A stretch of DNA of 64,000 bases from Hymenobacter glacialis (GTDB lineage: Bacteria; Bacteroidota; Bacteroidia; Cytophagales; Hymenobacteraceae): assembly GCF_001816165.1 (NCBI RefSeq), contig NZ_MDZC01000023.1, positions 32,428 through 96,427 of the forward strand, given 5' to 3'. The translations under genes and the position numbers were made by a program. Below are positions 26,401 to 35,100 of the stretch, piece by piece. Positions within the stretch are counted from its first letter, which is position 1; every line of letters begins with the position of its first letter. The notes under the pieces were generated by a model. The model was not told where the DNA came from and ran no database searches. It was given only the letters and a program-made list of their open reading frames with translations.

Positions 26401-28644
26401 GTTGGCGGTCAGGTCACCCTGCACGCGCAGGTCGCCGCCGGTGTAGAAGCCCAGCGCCGTGAGGTTGGCCCCGCGCAGGTTCAGGTTTGTGACTTCGTAG
26501 GTGGGGTTGTTGGCATCGCGCAGATTCACCACGGCCGTCAGGTCCAGGTCCAGATTGGGGTCGTTTTTGCTGCTGGCGTTGATGACGTAGCGGTTGCGGT
26601 CGAGGTCGACGGTGGCGGCCACGCCCTTGTAGGTGTAGCCGTTGTAGCGGGCGCTCTGCACGTTGGCCTTCACCTGGCCCACCAGCGTGCCGGGGTCCTG
26701 CAGGTTGCCGGTGGCGTTGATGCGGCCCGTGGCCGTGACGCGCCCAATGGTGGGGTCTTTCAGTAGTTTGCCGAAGTCAAAGCCCTTCACCGCGAAGGTG
26801 CCCACCAGCGGCTGCCGGCCGTTGGCCTGCGCCTTGCCCAGCTTGCCATCGAAGGCCAGGTCCCCGTAGCTGGTGCGGGCCTGCAGGTCGGTATCAAACT
26901 GCAGCGTGGTGGGGTAGCCCTTAAAGGTGCCGCTGACGGCGAAGGTGGGCGGAATGCTGATGTTGTCCGGGATACTGCCCTTGGGCGCCAGACTAAGAAT
27001 GTCGGCCCGCGACGAGCTGAACTGCCGCAAATTCGCATCTACATACAGCCGCCCGTCCACTTCCGGCAGGCCCATGATGCGGATGCGGGGCGCCTTTACC
27101 ACGGTGTTGCGCAGACCCACGAATTCAAAATTGCGAATGGTCATGTCGCCCACGCGGCCGGCAATCTGGCCGTTCACCAGCACGCTCTGGTTGGAGCCGG
27201 TGTTGAAGGGCGGCGTGCCCGCCAGGTCGGGGGCCAGGTACAGAATATCGCGGAAGCCCAAACGCACGTTGCGCAGGTCGCCATCAAGCTTCAGGTTGGG
27301 CAGGTTTTTGGTGTTGCTCAGGGCCGCCAGACTCTCGTAGCCTATGGCCAGCTTGCGCCGGATGCGGGTGTGCGGGGTAATCAGGTCGAGGCTGTCGAGG
27401 CGAATTTGTACCGAGTCGTACACTACATTGGCCCGCCAGGAGGTGATTTCAAAGCCACTTTTTTCCTTGCCGGCCAGGTTGTCGACCTTGGCCGTGGTGC
27501 GGTTTTCGGTGTAGCTCAGGTCGCGCGTGTTCAGCACGAGGTCGGTAAAGGCGAGGTGGTTGTAGTCGAGGGCCGGCAGGCGGGTCTTCTGGGCGGGCTC
27601 GTTGAAGTTGTCAAACTTCACGGCGAGGCCGCTGATGTCGGACTCGTTCAGGGTCACCTTCCAGGCCATGCGCTCGCCGGTGGCGGCCTTGTTCTGGTCG
27701 GCGGCCTCATCGAGCTTGCGCACAATTTCGGCGGGGTTTATCACCCGCTCCTCCACTGCAATGTCCTTGTTCTGGGCGTAGGCGAAGGTGGTGTTTTTAA
27801 GCGTGAGCTTATCCAGCGCCACCAGCTCCTTTTGCAGGTCGATGTTCTTGGCCGTGATGTCGGCCAGGCCAATGCTGGTGCTGATGTACTGACCCGACGG
27901 CGCATTCTTATACTCAAAACGCACGCTGTCGAGCGTGGCCTGGTTGATGCCGAACTGCACCGAAATAGGCTCGGTGGGAGCGGGGTTATCCACCTCCGGC
28001 GCCGTTTTAGATTGCACAATGCTGATGGCCGAGCGGCGCAGCGTGGCGTTATCCACTTTGTAGATGGAGTTGTCCACATCTACCTCGTCCATGGTGGCCG
28101 TGAATTCCCCAATGCGGGCCCGCAAGTCGGAACCGGTTATCTCATCGAGTTGGGTGAAATGGATGTTGGTGAGCCGGGCTTTGCCAATGTCGTACTTCAG
28201 CCCCGACGCGGTGGTGTCGACCGGCGCGGTGGGCTCGGTGAAGGCATCAACGATGAAGTCGTAGTTGTTCACCGAGTCGGGCTCGGTGCGCGTGAGCCGC
28301 ACGCGGCCGTTGTTCAGCTCCACGTTCGACACATTGATTTGGCCCTTGGCCAGCGCCCAGATATCGATATCGACACCCAGGTGGCCCACCGAGAGCAGGG
28401 TGTCGCGCTGCTGGTCTTCCAGGTACACGCCGTCGAGGTTGATGGCGTGGCGGAAATCAGTCCGAAACTTCCCGATGCGTACTTCCGTCTTCAGCTTGTC
28501 GCGCAGGTAGCCTTCCGCCCTACGGGCCACGAAGTCCTGCCCGGAAGGGAACTGCAGGAACGCCACCACGGCGATAACGAGCAGCAGGACAAAGGCTAAT
28601 AGCCCGAGGATACCGTAAAGGGCACGACGCAGAAAAGTGGACAA
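23398..28644 (-). CDS. tamB: TamB, translocation and assembly module protein
   Basis: About 1748 residues, anchored in the inner membrane and spanning the periplasm. One N-terminal helix (ALYGILGLLAFVLLLVIAVV) is followed by an AsmA-like start (FPSGQDFVARRAEGYLRDKL). A very long beta-rich region, probably a beta-taco groove, follows. The DUF490/TamB domain closes the protein, with the typical QTSEQSKQVFSLLILGRFL and SVRLGTDIPLGG segments. The frame is open upstream to 29079 but has no ATG before the helix. I choose the TTG at 28644, because a -7-like box (TTTATTTG) sits 20-27 bases before it and nothing further upstream looks like TamB. The tamL start overlaps the stop by four bases, so the two are translationally coupled. 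Confidence 0.9.
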   Translation of the reverse strand: MSTFLRRALYGILGLLAFVLLLVIAVVAFLQFPSGQDFVARRAEGYLRDKLKTEVRIGKFRTDFRHAINLDGVYLEDQQRDTLLSVGHLGVDIDIWALAKGQINVSNVELNNGRVRLTRTEPDSVNNYDFIVDAFTEPTAPVDTTASGLKYDIGKARLTNIHFTQLDEITGSDLRARIGEFTATMDEVDVDNSIYKVDNATLRRSAISIVQSKTAPEVDNPAPTEPISVQFGINQATLDSVRFEYKNAPSGQYISTSIGLADITAKNIDLQKELVALDKLTLKNTTFAYAQNKDIAVEERVINPAEIVRKLDEAADQNKAATGERMAWKVTLNESDISGLAVKFDNFNEPAQKTRLPALDYNHLAFTDLVLNTRDLSYTENRTTAKVDNLAGKEKSGFEITSWRANVVYDSVQIRLDSLDLITPHTRIRRKLAIGYESLAALSNTKNLPNLKLDGDLRNVRLGFRDILYLAPDLAGTPPFNTGSNQSVLVNGQIAGRVGDMTIRNFEFVGLRNTVVKAPRIRIMGLPEVDGRLYVDANLRQFSSSRADILSLAPKGSIPDNISIPPTFAVSGTFKGYPTTLQFDTDLQARTSYGDLAFDGKLGKAQANGRQPLVGTFAVKGFDFGKLLKDPTIGRVTATGRINATGNLQDPGTLVGQVKANVQSARYNGYTYKGVAATVDLDRNRYVINASSKNDPNLDLDLTAVVNLRDANNPTYEVTNLNLRGANLTALGFYTGGDLRVQGDLTANLRGSDLNSINGTFSGTKIVIVRDNQRFPLDSLNGRIVQNDRRTLAVITSDIANVRLDGNIRLGNLATELQQHLDRYFDVPGVRYVPNSADRRFTYSLQLKDSKLATKLVPDLKEISPFTLSGDYSRQAARLTANTSIPVIRYAAYRIDSLKLAVDSDPSKLDYGVRMAQAAQDTAIRLRRPSIVGNVADNKVFSRVAILGDSANRERLALAGTLSTRPDGTFPTEKGVVYEFVAAPEQVINYENWTAGANNFVRYFPSGAVVADGLDLTNGRSELILQSENPQVKTSPLNVRFNNFDLAELAKAVQQSDSLLAGTLNGTAELRNLGQKNMAFTADATVKGLTFQKAVIGDIAVNATNPTPNRYDIDARLTGGASGSVGGEGNDVRVSGYYQADSNAPLNLTVDAQRLQLQLAQAFSLGQLERAAGYARGQLTVQGSPSAPVVRGTLTTSPDAAFAVTQLGALYYLPGQELTFDDRGIKFDDFTVRDSADNKAVANGYLMTKDFINYNFDLTATTDNFTAVNSTRKNNPLFYGKLVVDSRTRITGPLELLKIDTNVTVVNGSNLTIESPGTEANKVDSEGIVEWIDKSAPVDTMLQRQLALDTVKTASGYDITAVVTVTDQTPVTVIIDPISGDNLEVRANGTLNTNIDPTGTITLSGRLEVASGAYHLSLYDLASRDFSIRPGSSLTWSGDPYNADLNVTAVYKVNAAPADLLAGQGLDNAIANTTARNTLPFDVELKVTEQLSEPLIGFDITLPDNQRGALSGQVEAKLAQLRQPNQTSEQSKQVFSLLILGRFLQQNPFESSASESFVASQLRGSASAVLTDQLNNLTGKYLSGLGLDLGVTNQADYSSGTAKSRTDLNVAVKRQFLNNRLSVRLGTDIPLGGAGSQATQGSSSASNFAGDISIEYSILRDGRLRLRAFRQNAYEDIDGQLIKTGAALVFQREYDNLKELFAKLPPEIKEQRKERRKEEKIERKALQDSLQAPPTARVDSSKTSSRLK

Positions 28645-28805
28645 AGCAGAGGAGGAGTAAGCGGCAAATAAAGCAGTATCTGCTACCCAAACGCAAACAA
28701 CGGCGTACGGGTTGGCAATTAGTGCTTTGCTATGCTCGTATAATGCCAGCAAATGCGGGCAGTCCGATAGCCCCCTTATCTTGCATGCCCCAAACCACCG
28801 ATTGC

Positions 28806-31643
28806 ATGATAGTTCGTTTTTCCCTCCCTTACCGCACCGTGTACGGTCAGCACCTGGCCGTGTGCGGCTCCCACCCCGACCTGGGCAACTGGAAGCGCAT
28901 CCAGGCGGTGCCCATGTCCTACGACGAGGCCACCACCTGCTGGCACTTTGACCTGACCATTGACGAGGCCGCTGGCGAGCAGGAGCTGACTTATAAGTAC
29001 CTCCTGCTGGATGCCCGTACCAACAGCTCCCAGTGGGAATTTGGCCCCAACCGCACAGTAACCCTTGCCGCTTCGCCAAATGCCCCCCAGCGCCTGCACC
29101 TCGCCGACTACTGGCGCGCCCCCGCGCAGGACGAAAACGAGCTGCTGACCGCCGCGTTCACCGATGTGCTGTTTCGGCGCCCGGCGCCCGCAGTCCGGCC
29201 CGTTGGTAAGGGCAAAGGCAGGAAGGCCAGCACGGCGCAGGCCGCTCCCGGCCCCGCTACTCCCGCCGCGGGCGAAACCGTTTTTAGCATTCTCGCGCCG
29301 CGCGTGGAGCCGCAGCACCACCTGTGCGTGCTGGGTTCCGACCCAGCCCTGGGAGCCTGGGACAACACCAAGGCCCTGGTGCTGAGCGACGCCCAATACC
29401 CCAACTGGGAGGCCCGCGTGCAGCTGGCGGACCCCGCCGAAAACTGCTTTTATAAATACGCCATCTGGGACGCGCAGGCCGGCCATGCCCTGGACATGGA
29501 GGGCGGTGAAAACCGCGTGGTGCCTGCCACCACGGATAGCACGGCCGCCCGCATTTTCCACGACCAGGACTACCGCTACCCCACCGCCTGGCGCGGGGCC
29601 GGGGTGGCCCTGCCCGTGTTTGCCATGCGCAGCGAAAGCGGCCTGGGCGTGGGCGAGTTCTCGGACCTGAAGCTGCTTACCGACTGGGCCGTGCAGACGG
29701 GCATGAAGCTGGTGCAGATTCTGCCCATCAACGACACCACGGCCACGCACACCTGGATGGATTCTTATCCGTACGCCGCCATTTCGGTGTTTGCACTGCA
29801 CCCGCAGTTCATTCACCTCGAAGGCATTGCCGCCCTCAAGGACAAGAAGGCCGCCCAGGAGCTGGCCGGCCTCAAGCAGGAGCTCAACGCCAGGGACTTT
29901 GTTGATTACGAGCCGGTGATGAACGCCAAGTGGCGGTTTCTAAAGCTGCTGTATAAGCAAGAAAAAAAGGCGTTCCTGGCTGACCCCGACTACCGCGCCT
30001 TCTACCAGAGCCAGGCCGAGTGGCTGGTGCCCTACGCGGCCTTTTCGGCCCTGCGCGACCGGTTTGGCACGGCCGACTTCCAGCAGTGGCCCGCCGAGTT
30101 CCAGACGCCCCAAAACCTGCACGAGCTGACCGCCGAAACTGCCGCCAACTACGACGACTTCGGCCTGTTCTTCTTCACCCAGTACCACCTCGACAAGCAG
30201 CTGCTGGCCGCCGTGAACTACGCCCGCAGCCGGGGCGTGGTGCTGAAGGGTGACCTGCCCATCGGCATCTACCGCCATTCGGTGGATGCCTGGACGCAGC
30301 CCGAGCTCTACCACATGGACCGGCAGGCCGGCGCCCCGCCGGATGATTTTTCCACCACCGGCCAGAACTGGCGCTTCCCCACCTACAACTGGGAGCGCAT
30401 GGCCGCGGACGACTACAAGTGGTGGAAGCAGCGCATGGGCCACCTGGCCCGCTATTTCGACGCCCTGCGCATCGACCATATTCTGGGCTTCTTCCGCATC
30501 TGGGAAATGCCCATCGAGTCGGTAGAAGGCTTGCTGGGGCACTTTGCGCCCGCGCTGCCGCTGCACCGCCACGAGATTGAGCGCCGCCTGGGCTGGTTTA
30601 GCCACAGCCGCCTGTGCGAGCCCTACATCCGCTGGCACATGCTGCAGGACATCTTCCAGGGCGAAGCCCAGGCCGTGTTCGATGAGTACCTGGACGACGC
30701 CAGCTACGGCCACATCCACCTCAAGGAGGCCGTTGATACGCAGCGTAAAATTGAAGCCTACATCGCGGAAAAGGTAAGAGTGAAGAGTGAAGAGTTAAGA
30801 GCTGGAACGGACCCTTTAACTTTTAATTCTTCGCTTTTAACTGAGCTAAGCGACTACTTTGCCTGGCTGCAGCAGGGCCTGTTTCAACTCGTAAACGAGG
30901 TGTTGTTCGTGCCTGCCGGCGATGACTTCTACCACCCGCGCATCACCCTCAACAAAAGCTATTCCTTCCGCGAGCTGCGCTCCGACGAGGACCGCCGCCG
31001 CCTGTACGACGACATTTACCTGGACTTCTTTTTCCGCCGCCACGAGGAGTTCTGGCGCCAGCAGGGCCTGGTGAAGCTGCCGCCCGTGCGCTACGCTACC
31101 AACATGCTCATTTGCGGCGAAGACCTGGGCATGGTACCTGCCTCTGTGCCCGGCGTGATGAAAGAGCTGGGCATGCTGGGCCTCAATATCCAGCGCATGC
31201 CCGCCAACCCCGAGACCGAATTCGGCCACCCCGATGCCGCGCCCTACCTGAGCGTGGTCACGACCAGCAGCCACGACATGAGCACCGTGCGCGGCTGGTG
31301 GGAAGAAGACCGGGTGCGCACCCAGCGCTTTTTCGAAACCATGCTGGGCCACTGGCGCGAGGTGGCCCCGTTCTACTGCGAACCCTGGGTGGCGCGCGAA
31401 GTGCTGGTGCAGCACCTGCACGCGCCGGCCATGTGGGCCATTTTCCCGCTCCAGGACCTGCTGGCCATGGACACGGGCCTGCGCCGGGCCAACCCCCACG
31501 AGGAGCAAATCAACGTGCCCAGCAACCCCACGCACTTCTGGAAGTATCGCCTGCACCTGCCGCTAGAGGAACTGGTGGACGCCGTGGGCTTCAACGAGCC
31601 CCTGCGGGAAATGGTGTTGGCCAGCGGGCGGGCGGAAAGCTAA
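28806..31643 (+). CDS. malQ: 4-alpha-glucanotransferase, DPE2-like with two CBM20
   Basis: GH77 disproportionating enzyme that moves glucose or maltosyl units between glucans. The start is the ATG at 28806 (MIVRFSLPYRTVYG), which begins the first CBM20 starch-binding module; a second follows at about 160-260 (LCVLGSDPALGAWD). The catalytic domain has the nucleophile Asp557 in RIDHILGFFRIWEMP, acid/base Glu772 in ICGEDLGMVP, and SSHDMSTVRGWW. Tandem CBM20 and a large insert between these residues resemble plant DPE2, which acts on maltose and heteroglycan. The length of 945 residues fits that type. Inside the insert, residues about 657-680 come from an AT-rich inverted repeat (30774-30842) that keeps the frame. 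It stands alone, divergent from tamB, with its own terminator. Confidence 0.93.
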   Translation: MIVRFSLPYRTVYGQHLAVCGSHPDLGNWKRIQAVPMSYDEATTCWHFDLTIDEAAGEQELTYKYLLLDARTNSSQWEFGPNRTVTLAASPNAPQRLHLADYWRAPAQDENELLTAAFTDVLFRRPAPAVRPVGKGKGRKASTAQAAPGPATPAAGETVFSILAPRVEPQHHLCVLGSDPALGAWDNTKALVLSDAQYPNWEARVQLADPAENCFYKYAIWDAQAGHALDMEGGENRVVPATTDSTAARIFHDQDYRYPTAWRGAGVALPVFAMRSESGLGVGEFSDLKLLTDWAVQTGMKLVQILPINDTTATHTWMDSYPYAAISVFALHPQFIHLEGIAALKDKKAAQELAGLKQELNARDFVDYEPVMNAKWRFLKLLYKQEKKAFLADPDYRAFYQSQAEWLVPYAAFSALRDRFGTADFQQWPAEFQTPQNLHELTAETAANYDDFGLFFFTQYHLDKQLLAAVNYARSRGVVLKGDLPIGIYRHSVDAWTQPELYHMDRQAGAPPDDFSTTGQNWRFPTYNWERMAADDYKWWKQRMGHLARYFDALRIDHILGFFRIWEMPIESVEGLLGHFAPALPLHRHEIERRLGWFSHSRLCEPYIRWHMLQDIFQGEAQAVFDEYLDDASYGHIHLKEAVDTQRKIEAYIAEKVRVKSEELRAGTDPLTFNSSLLTELSDYFAWLQQGLFQLVNEVLFVPAGDDFYHPRITLNKSYSFRELRSDEDRRRLYDDIYLDFFFRRHEEFWRQQGLVKLPPVRYATNMLICGEDLGMVPASVPGVMKELGMLGLNIQRMPANPETEFGHPDAAPYLSVVTTSSHDMSTVRGWWEEDRVRTQRFFETMLGHWREVAPFYCEPWVAREVLVQHLHAPAMWAIFPLQDLLAMDTGLRRANPHEEQINVPSNPTHFWKYRLHLPLEELVDAVGFNEPLREMVLASGRAES
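30774..30842. repeat. AT-rich inverted-repeat insertion inside malQ
   Basis: This 69-base insert, exactly 23 codons, consists of a left arm of AGAGTGAAG/AGTTAAG words (30774-30801), a 12-base centre and a right arm (30814-30842) that is its imperfect complement. Most mismatches are transitions that would be G-U pairs in RNA. It is much lower in GC than the surrounding gene. Confidence 0.7.
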
Positions 31644-31698
31644 CGGCTCAAGTCCGGCAGAGAGCGGCTGGGCGGCGTAATGCACTTCAAGAAAACAT

Positions 31699-31738
31699 AG
31701 CCCCTGATTGTCGTTTACCGGCAGTCAGGGGTTTTTTT
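31699..31738 (+). terminator. Terminator after malQ
   Basis: CCCCTGA pairs with TCAGGGG (with TTG/CAG above), followed by seven T, about 60 bases past the malQ stop. Confidence 0.8.
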
Positions 31739-32165
31739 GTTGGTGAGCAAGCTGGTGTGAAGTGCCAGTGCAGGAGGGTGAGCCGGGATAGGCTACCCAT
31801 AAATAGTTGTGCAGAAGTACCTATTCAATCTTGAACGTCATGCTTCGACAAGCGGACGCCAGATAGGGCATGACCGCTTTTTTCCCCTTGAGGCTACCTC
31901 TCCGCAGCCGATAATTTGAGCCTTACTTATAGCCTCTACCATAGATGAAGAGAAAACGTGGAGCATGCTCTTCGTTATCAAGCAGAGTCTTCTGGTCTTC
32001 AAATATTTCCATTCGTCCCATTGGGATGTGTATTCACTGGGACATGAAGCCCCTTCACCGAGATATGACCTGTAAGAGGAACCGGCCAGAATATTTTTGT
32101 AGGCTGAATTATTACTCTTTTTGTAACGACTTACTTCTTCCCAACTCTTCACTTATCAACTGCTG
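31739..32165. other. Lower-GC intergenic stretch before the giant surface gene
   Basis: Holds a half copy of the AACGTCATGC repeat (about 31833-31852) and then about 300 bases of lower GC. A minus-strand frame of 104 codons (31838-32152, MKSWEEVSRYKKSNNSAYKN) is open, but I recognise nothing in it. Its start would lie only 13 bases from the divergent giant gene, leaving no room for promoters. I regard it as a remnant or chance frame. The promoter of the giant gene probably lies around 32097-32123 (TTTG and TCTTTTTG), with non-ideal spacing. Confidence 0.35.
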
Positions 32166-35100
32166 ATGGATACAAGCTTACTACATCCGGCATTCCGGCC
32201 GGCCCCCGCACCGGCTGGAAAAGCCCAGACTCCACCTACTCTGTTCCGGCGCTTCGGCTGGCTGCTCGTCGGCTTGCTGTGCTTGCTGGCCGGGTCCAGT
32301 GCCTGGGCTGGAACCGGAGTGCAGCGCATTCAGAACGGCAACTTCAGCCGCTACCCCGTGGTTGGAGGCAGCGGCTACCCATTGGCATCCGGCATCGACT
32401 TGGGCGCCTGGCGCAGCGGGGTGCCTTATGTGAACACGGGCACCCGCCCGGCGCTGGGGCAGGTAAGCATTCAGCGGGCGGCTGCTAACTACACGGGTGG
32501 CATCAGCACGGTGCAAAATACCTTCCCGGGGGATAATGCCAACGGCGTGCTGGCCTCCACCACCTGGCTGCTGTACCGGGGCACGGCCCCGGCCGCCGTT
32601 TGGTACCAGACGGCGGCGGTGCGCCCGGGCACCACCTATACGTTCTCCTACTACGCTTCCAACGCCAACGCGCCCGGCACCACCACCACGCCGGTGCCGG
32701 TACTGCAGTTTCAACTCAACGGCGTAGCGCAGGGCAGCAACGCCACCCTAGCTAACGAAGCCGTAGGCAGCGACGTGTGGACGCGCTACACCTACACCTT
32801 CACCACGGGTGCCAGCCAGACCGAAGTAGAGCTGCGCCTGGTGGACCTGACCGCCGCCGGCACCGTTACCAGCGACCAGGTGGCCCTGACCGGCCTCTCG
32901 TTGCGGGCGCCCTCGGCCGATGCCGGCCCCAGCTACAGCTGCGACGGCTCCTTCTACCAGGCCCGCCAGGTAAATACCGCCCCCGCCAACGGCACTGTGG
33001 GCAACTCCACCCGCCTGTTTGAGGTGATTCGGAGCACCACGCCCTACACCACCACGCAGCTGCAAGACCTGGGCGGCACGTTCAATGCCGTGGGCTACAA
33101 CTCGCTTGATGGCTACCTCTACGCCCTCACCTACACCGGCAATGTGAGCACCGGCACCGATGCTACCGTGGACCGGGCCTCGGACCCTACCTCGGTGGTG
33201 GAGCTGGTAAAAATTGGGGCCACCGGCGTCGAGTCTCTGGGAGTCGTGTCGGGCCTGCCCGTGGACCAGTGGGCAGCCGGCACCTTCGACCGCAACGGCA
33301 ACCTGTTTGTGAAAGCGCAGACCAATACCAGCGTTATTTATCGGATAAACCTGAGCTCACTGCCGCTTACGGCGACGGCCCTGACCACCAGCACGGCCTT
33401 CACGGCCTTCGACCTAGCGTTCAATCCCATTGATAGCCAGTTGTACGGCACGTTTTTCCCGGGTCAGTTATTCATCGTAAACCCGACTTCAGGCGCGGTA
33501 ACTACCATTGGCTCGGTTACGGACGCCACCCAAGCGTTGGGGTCTGCCTTTTTTGACATAGTGGGCAACCTGTACGCTTACGGCAACGGCCCCACGCCAC
33601 CTACTACCACCAGCGGCCGCTTCTACGTCATCAACAAAACGAGTGGCGCGGCCACTCAGATTAACACCATCAACGGCGCCACCAACTCGGACGGGGCCAG
33701 CTGCATCAACCCGCTCCAGCGCATCGACGTGGTGAAGAGCGTGACCAGCGTGGTGCCGGTTGCCGCCGGCCAGTACGACATTACCTACGTGGTGCAGGTG
33801 AAGAATACCGGCACCGTGACCGACCTCAACGTGCAGGTGAGCGATTTCCTTCGGGGCAACGCCAGCAACACCACCTTCCCAACTTCTACCGCCCTTACGC
33901 TGCAAAGCATTGCGGTGCAGAATTTTGACGGCGCGGCCCTGGTGGCCAACACCGGCTTTACGGGCGTGACCGGCGGCGCCAGCCTGCTCACCGGCACCCA
34001 AAGCCTCTCGCCCAATCAGCGCGCCACCATCACCTTCACGGTGCGGGTGACCTTCCCCAGCGGCAGTGTGCCCGCCACGGCCCAGAACAATACGGCCTAT
34101 GCCACCAGCACCAGCACCGGCCCCAACAACGGCTATACCCAGCTGACCGACGGCACCTTGCTCACGCCCATCGACCTGGTAGCGAACGATGCCAGCACCA
34201 ACAGCAGCGTGCTGCCCCCCAACCGCAGCACCACCAGCGACCCCGGCGACTCGCCTTCGCCCACGCCGGTTACCTTTCAGCCGGCCATCTTCGGTAGCGT
34301 ATTCGAAGACGTGAACTACGGCGGCGGCGCCGGCCGCGACCTGCCCGCCAGCCAGGGCGTGAGCCGCAGCGGCGCCCGCGTGGAGCTGTACAGCAGCACC
34401 GGGGCGTTTATATCGGCCACGACCACCGACGCCAGCGGCAACTACAGCTTCCCGAGCCTGACCGCCGGCGCCACCTACTCGGTGCGCGTGGTGAACAGCA
34501 CCGTTAGCTCCTCTCGCACGGGCTATGTGAGTGGCCTGCTGCCGGTGCAAACTTTCGTGAACACCAACGGCAACCGGGTGGGCGGGGAAAACCCCCAGCG
34601 CATTGATGCTGGCAGTAACACGACCAGTGCCACGTTGGCTTCGCTCGACTCGGCCCCCAACGGCACCATTGCCCAGTCGGTGGCCACCTTCACCCTTTCG
34701 TCCACCTCGGCGTCGCCAACGGTTAACGTGAACTTCGGCTTCAACTTTAATACGATAGTAAACACCACCAACGCGGGCCAGGGCTCGCTGCGCCAGTTTA
34801 TCCTCAACAGCAACGCGCTGGGCGGAGAGACCGCGCTGGCCCAGTCCGGCTCCGATGCCGCTGGCGCTCTGCCGGCCGGGGTGGAGTCGAGCATCTTCAT
34901 GATTTCCAATGGCACGGCGGTGCCCGGCCTGCGCGCCGGCCTCACCAACCAGCTAAGCACGGCCGGCGTGGCCGTGATTACGCCCGCTACCGCGCTGCCC
35001 GCCATCACGGGCCCGGGCACGTCCATCAACGGCTCGACGCAAACGGCCAACGTGGGCAACACCAACAACGTGACACTGGGCGCCGGCGGTACGGTAGGTA

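Noticed and set aside
27370..28599. 409-codon open frame on the plus strand
   Set aside because: Antisense to the tamB 5' part; no start context and no family resemblance.
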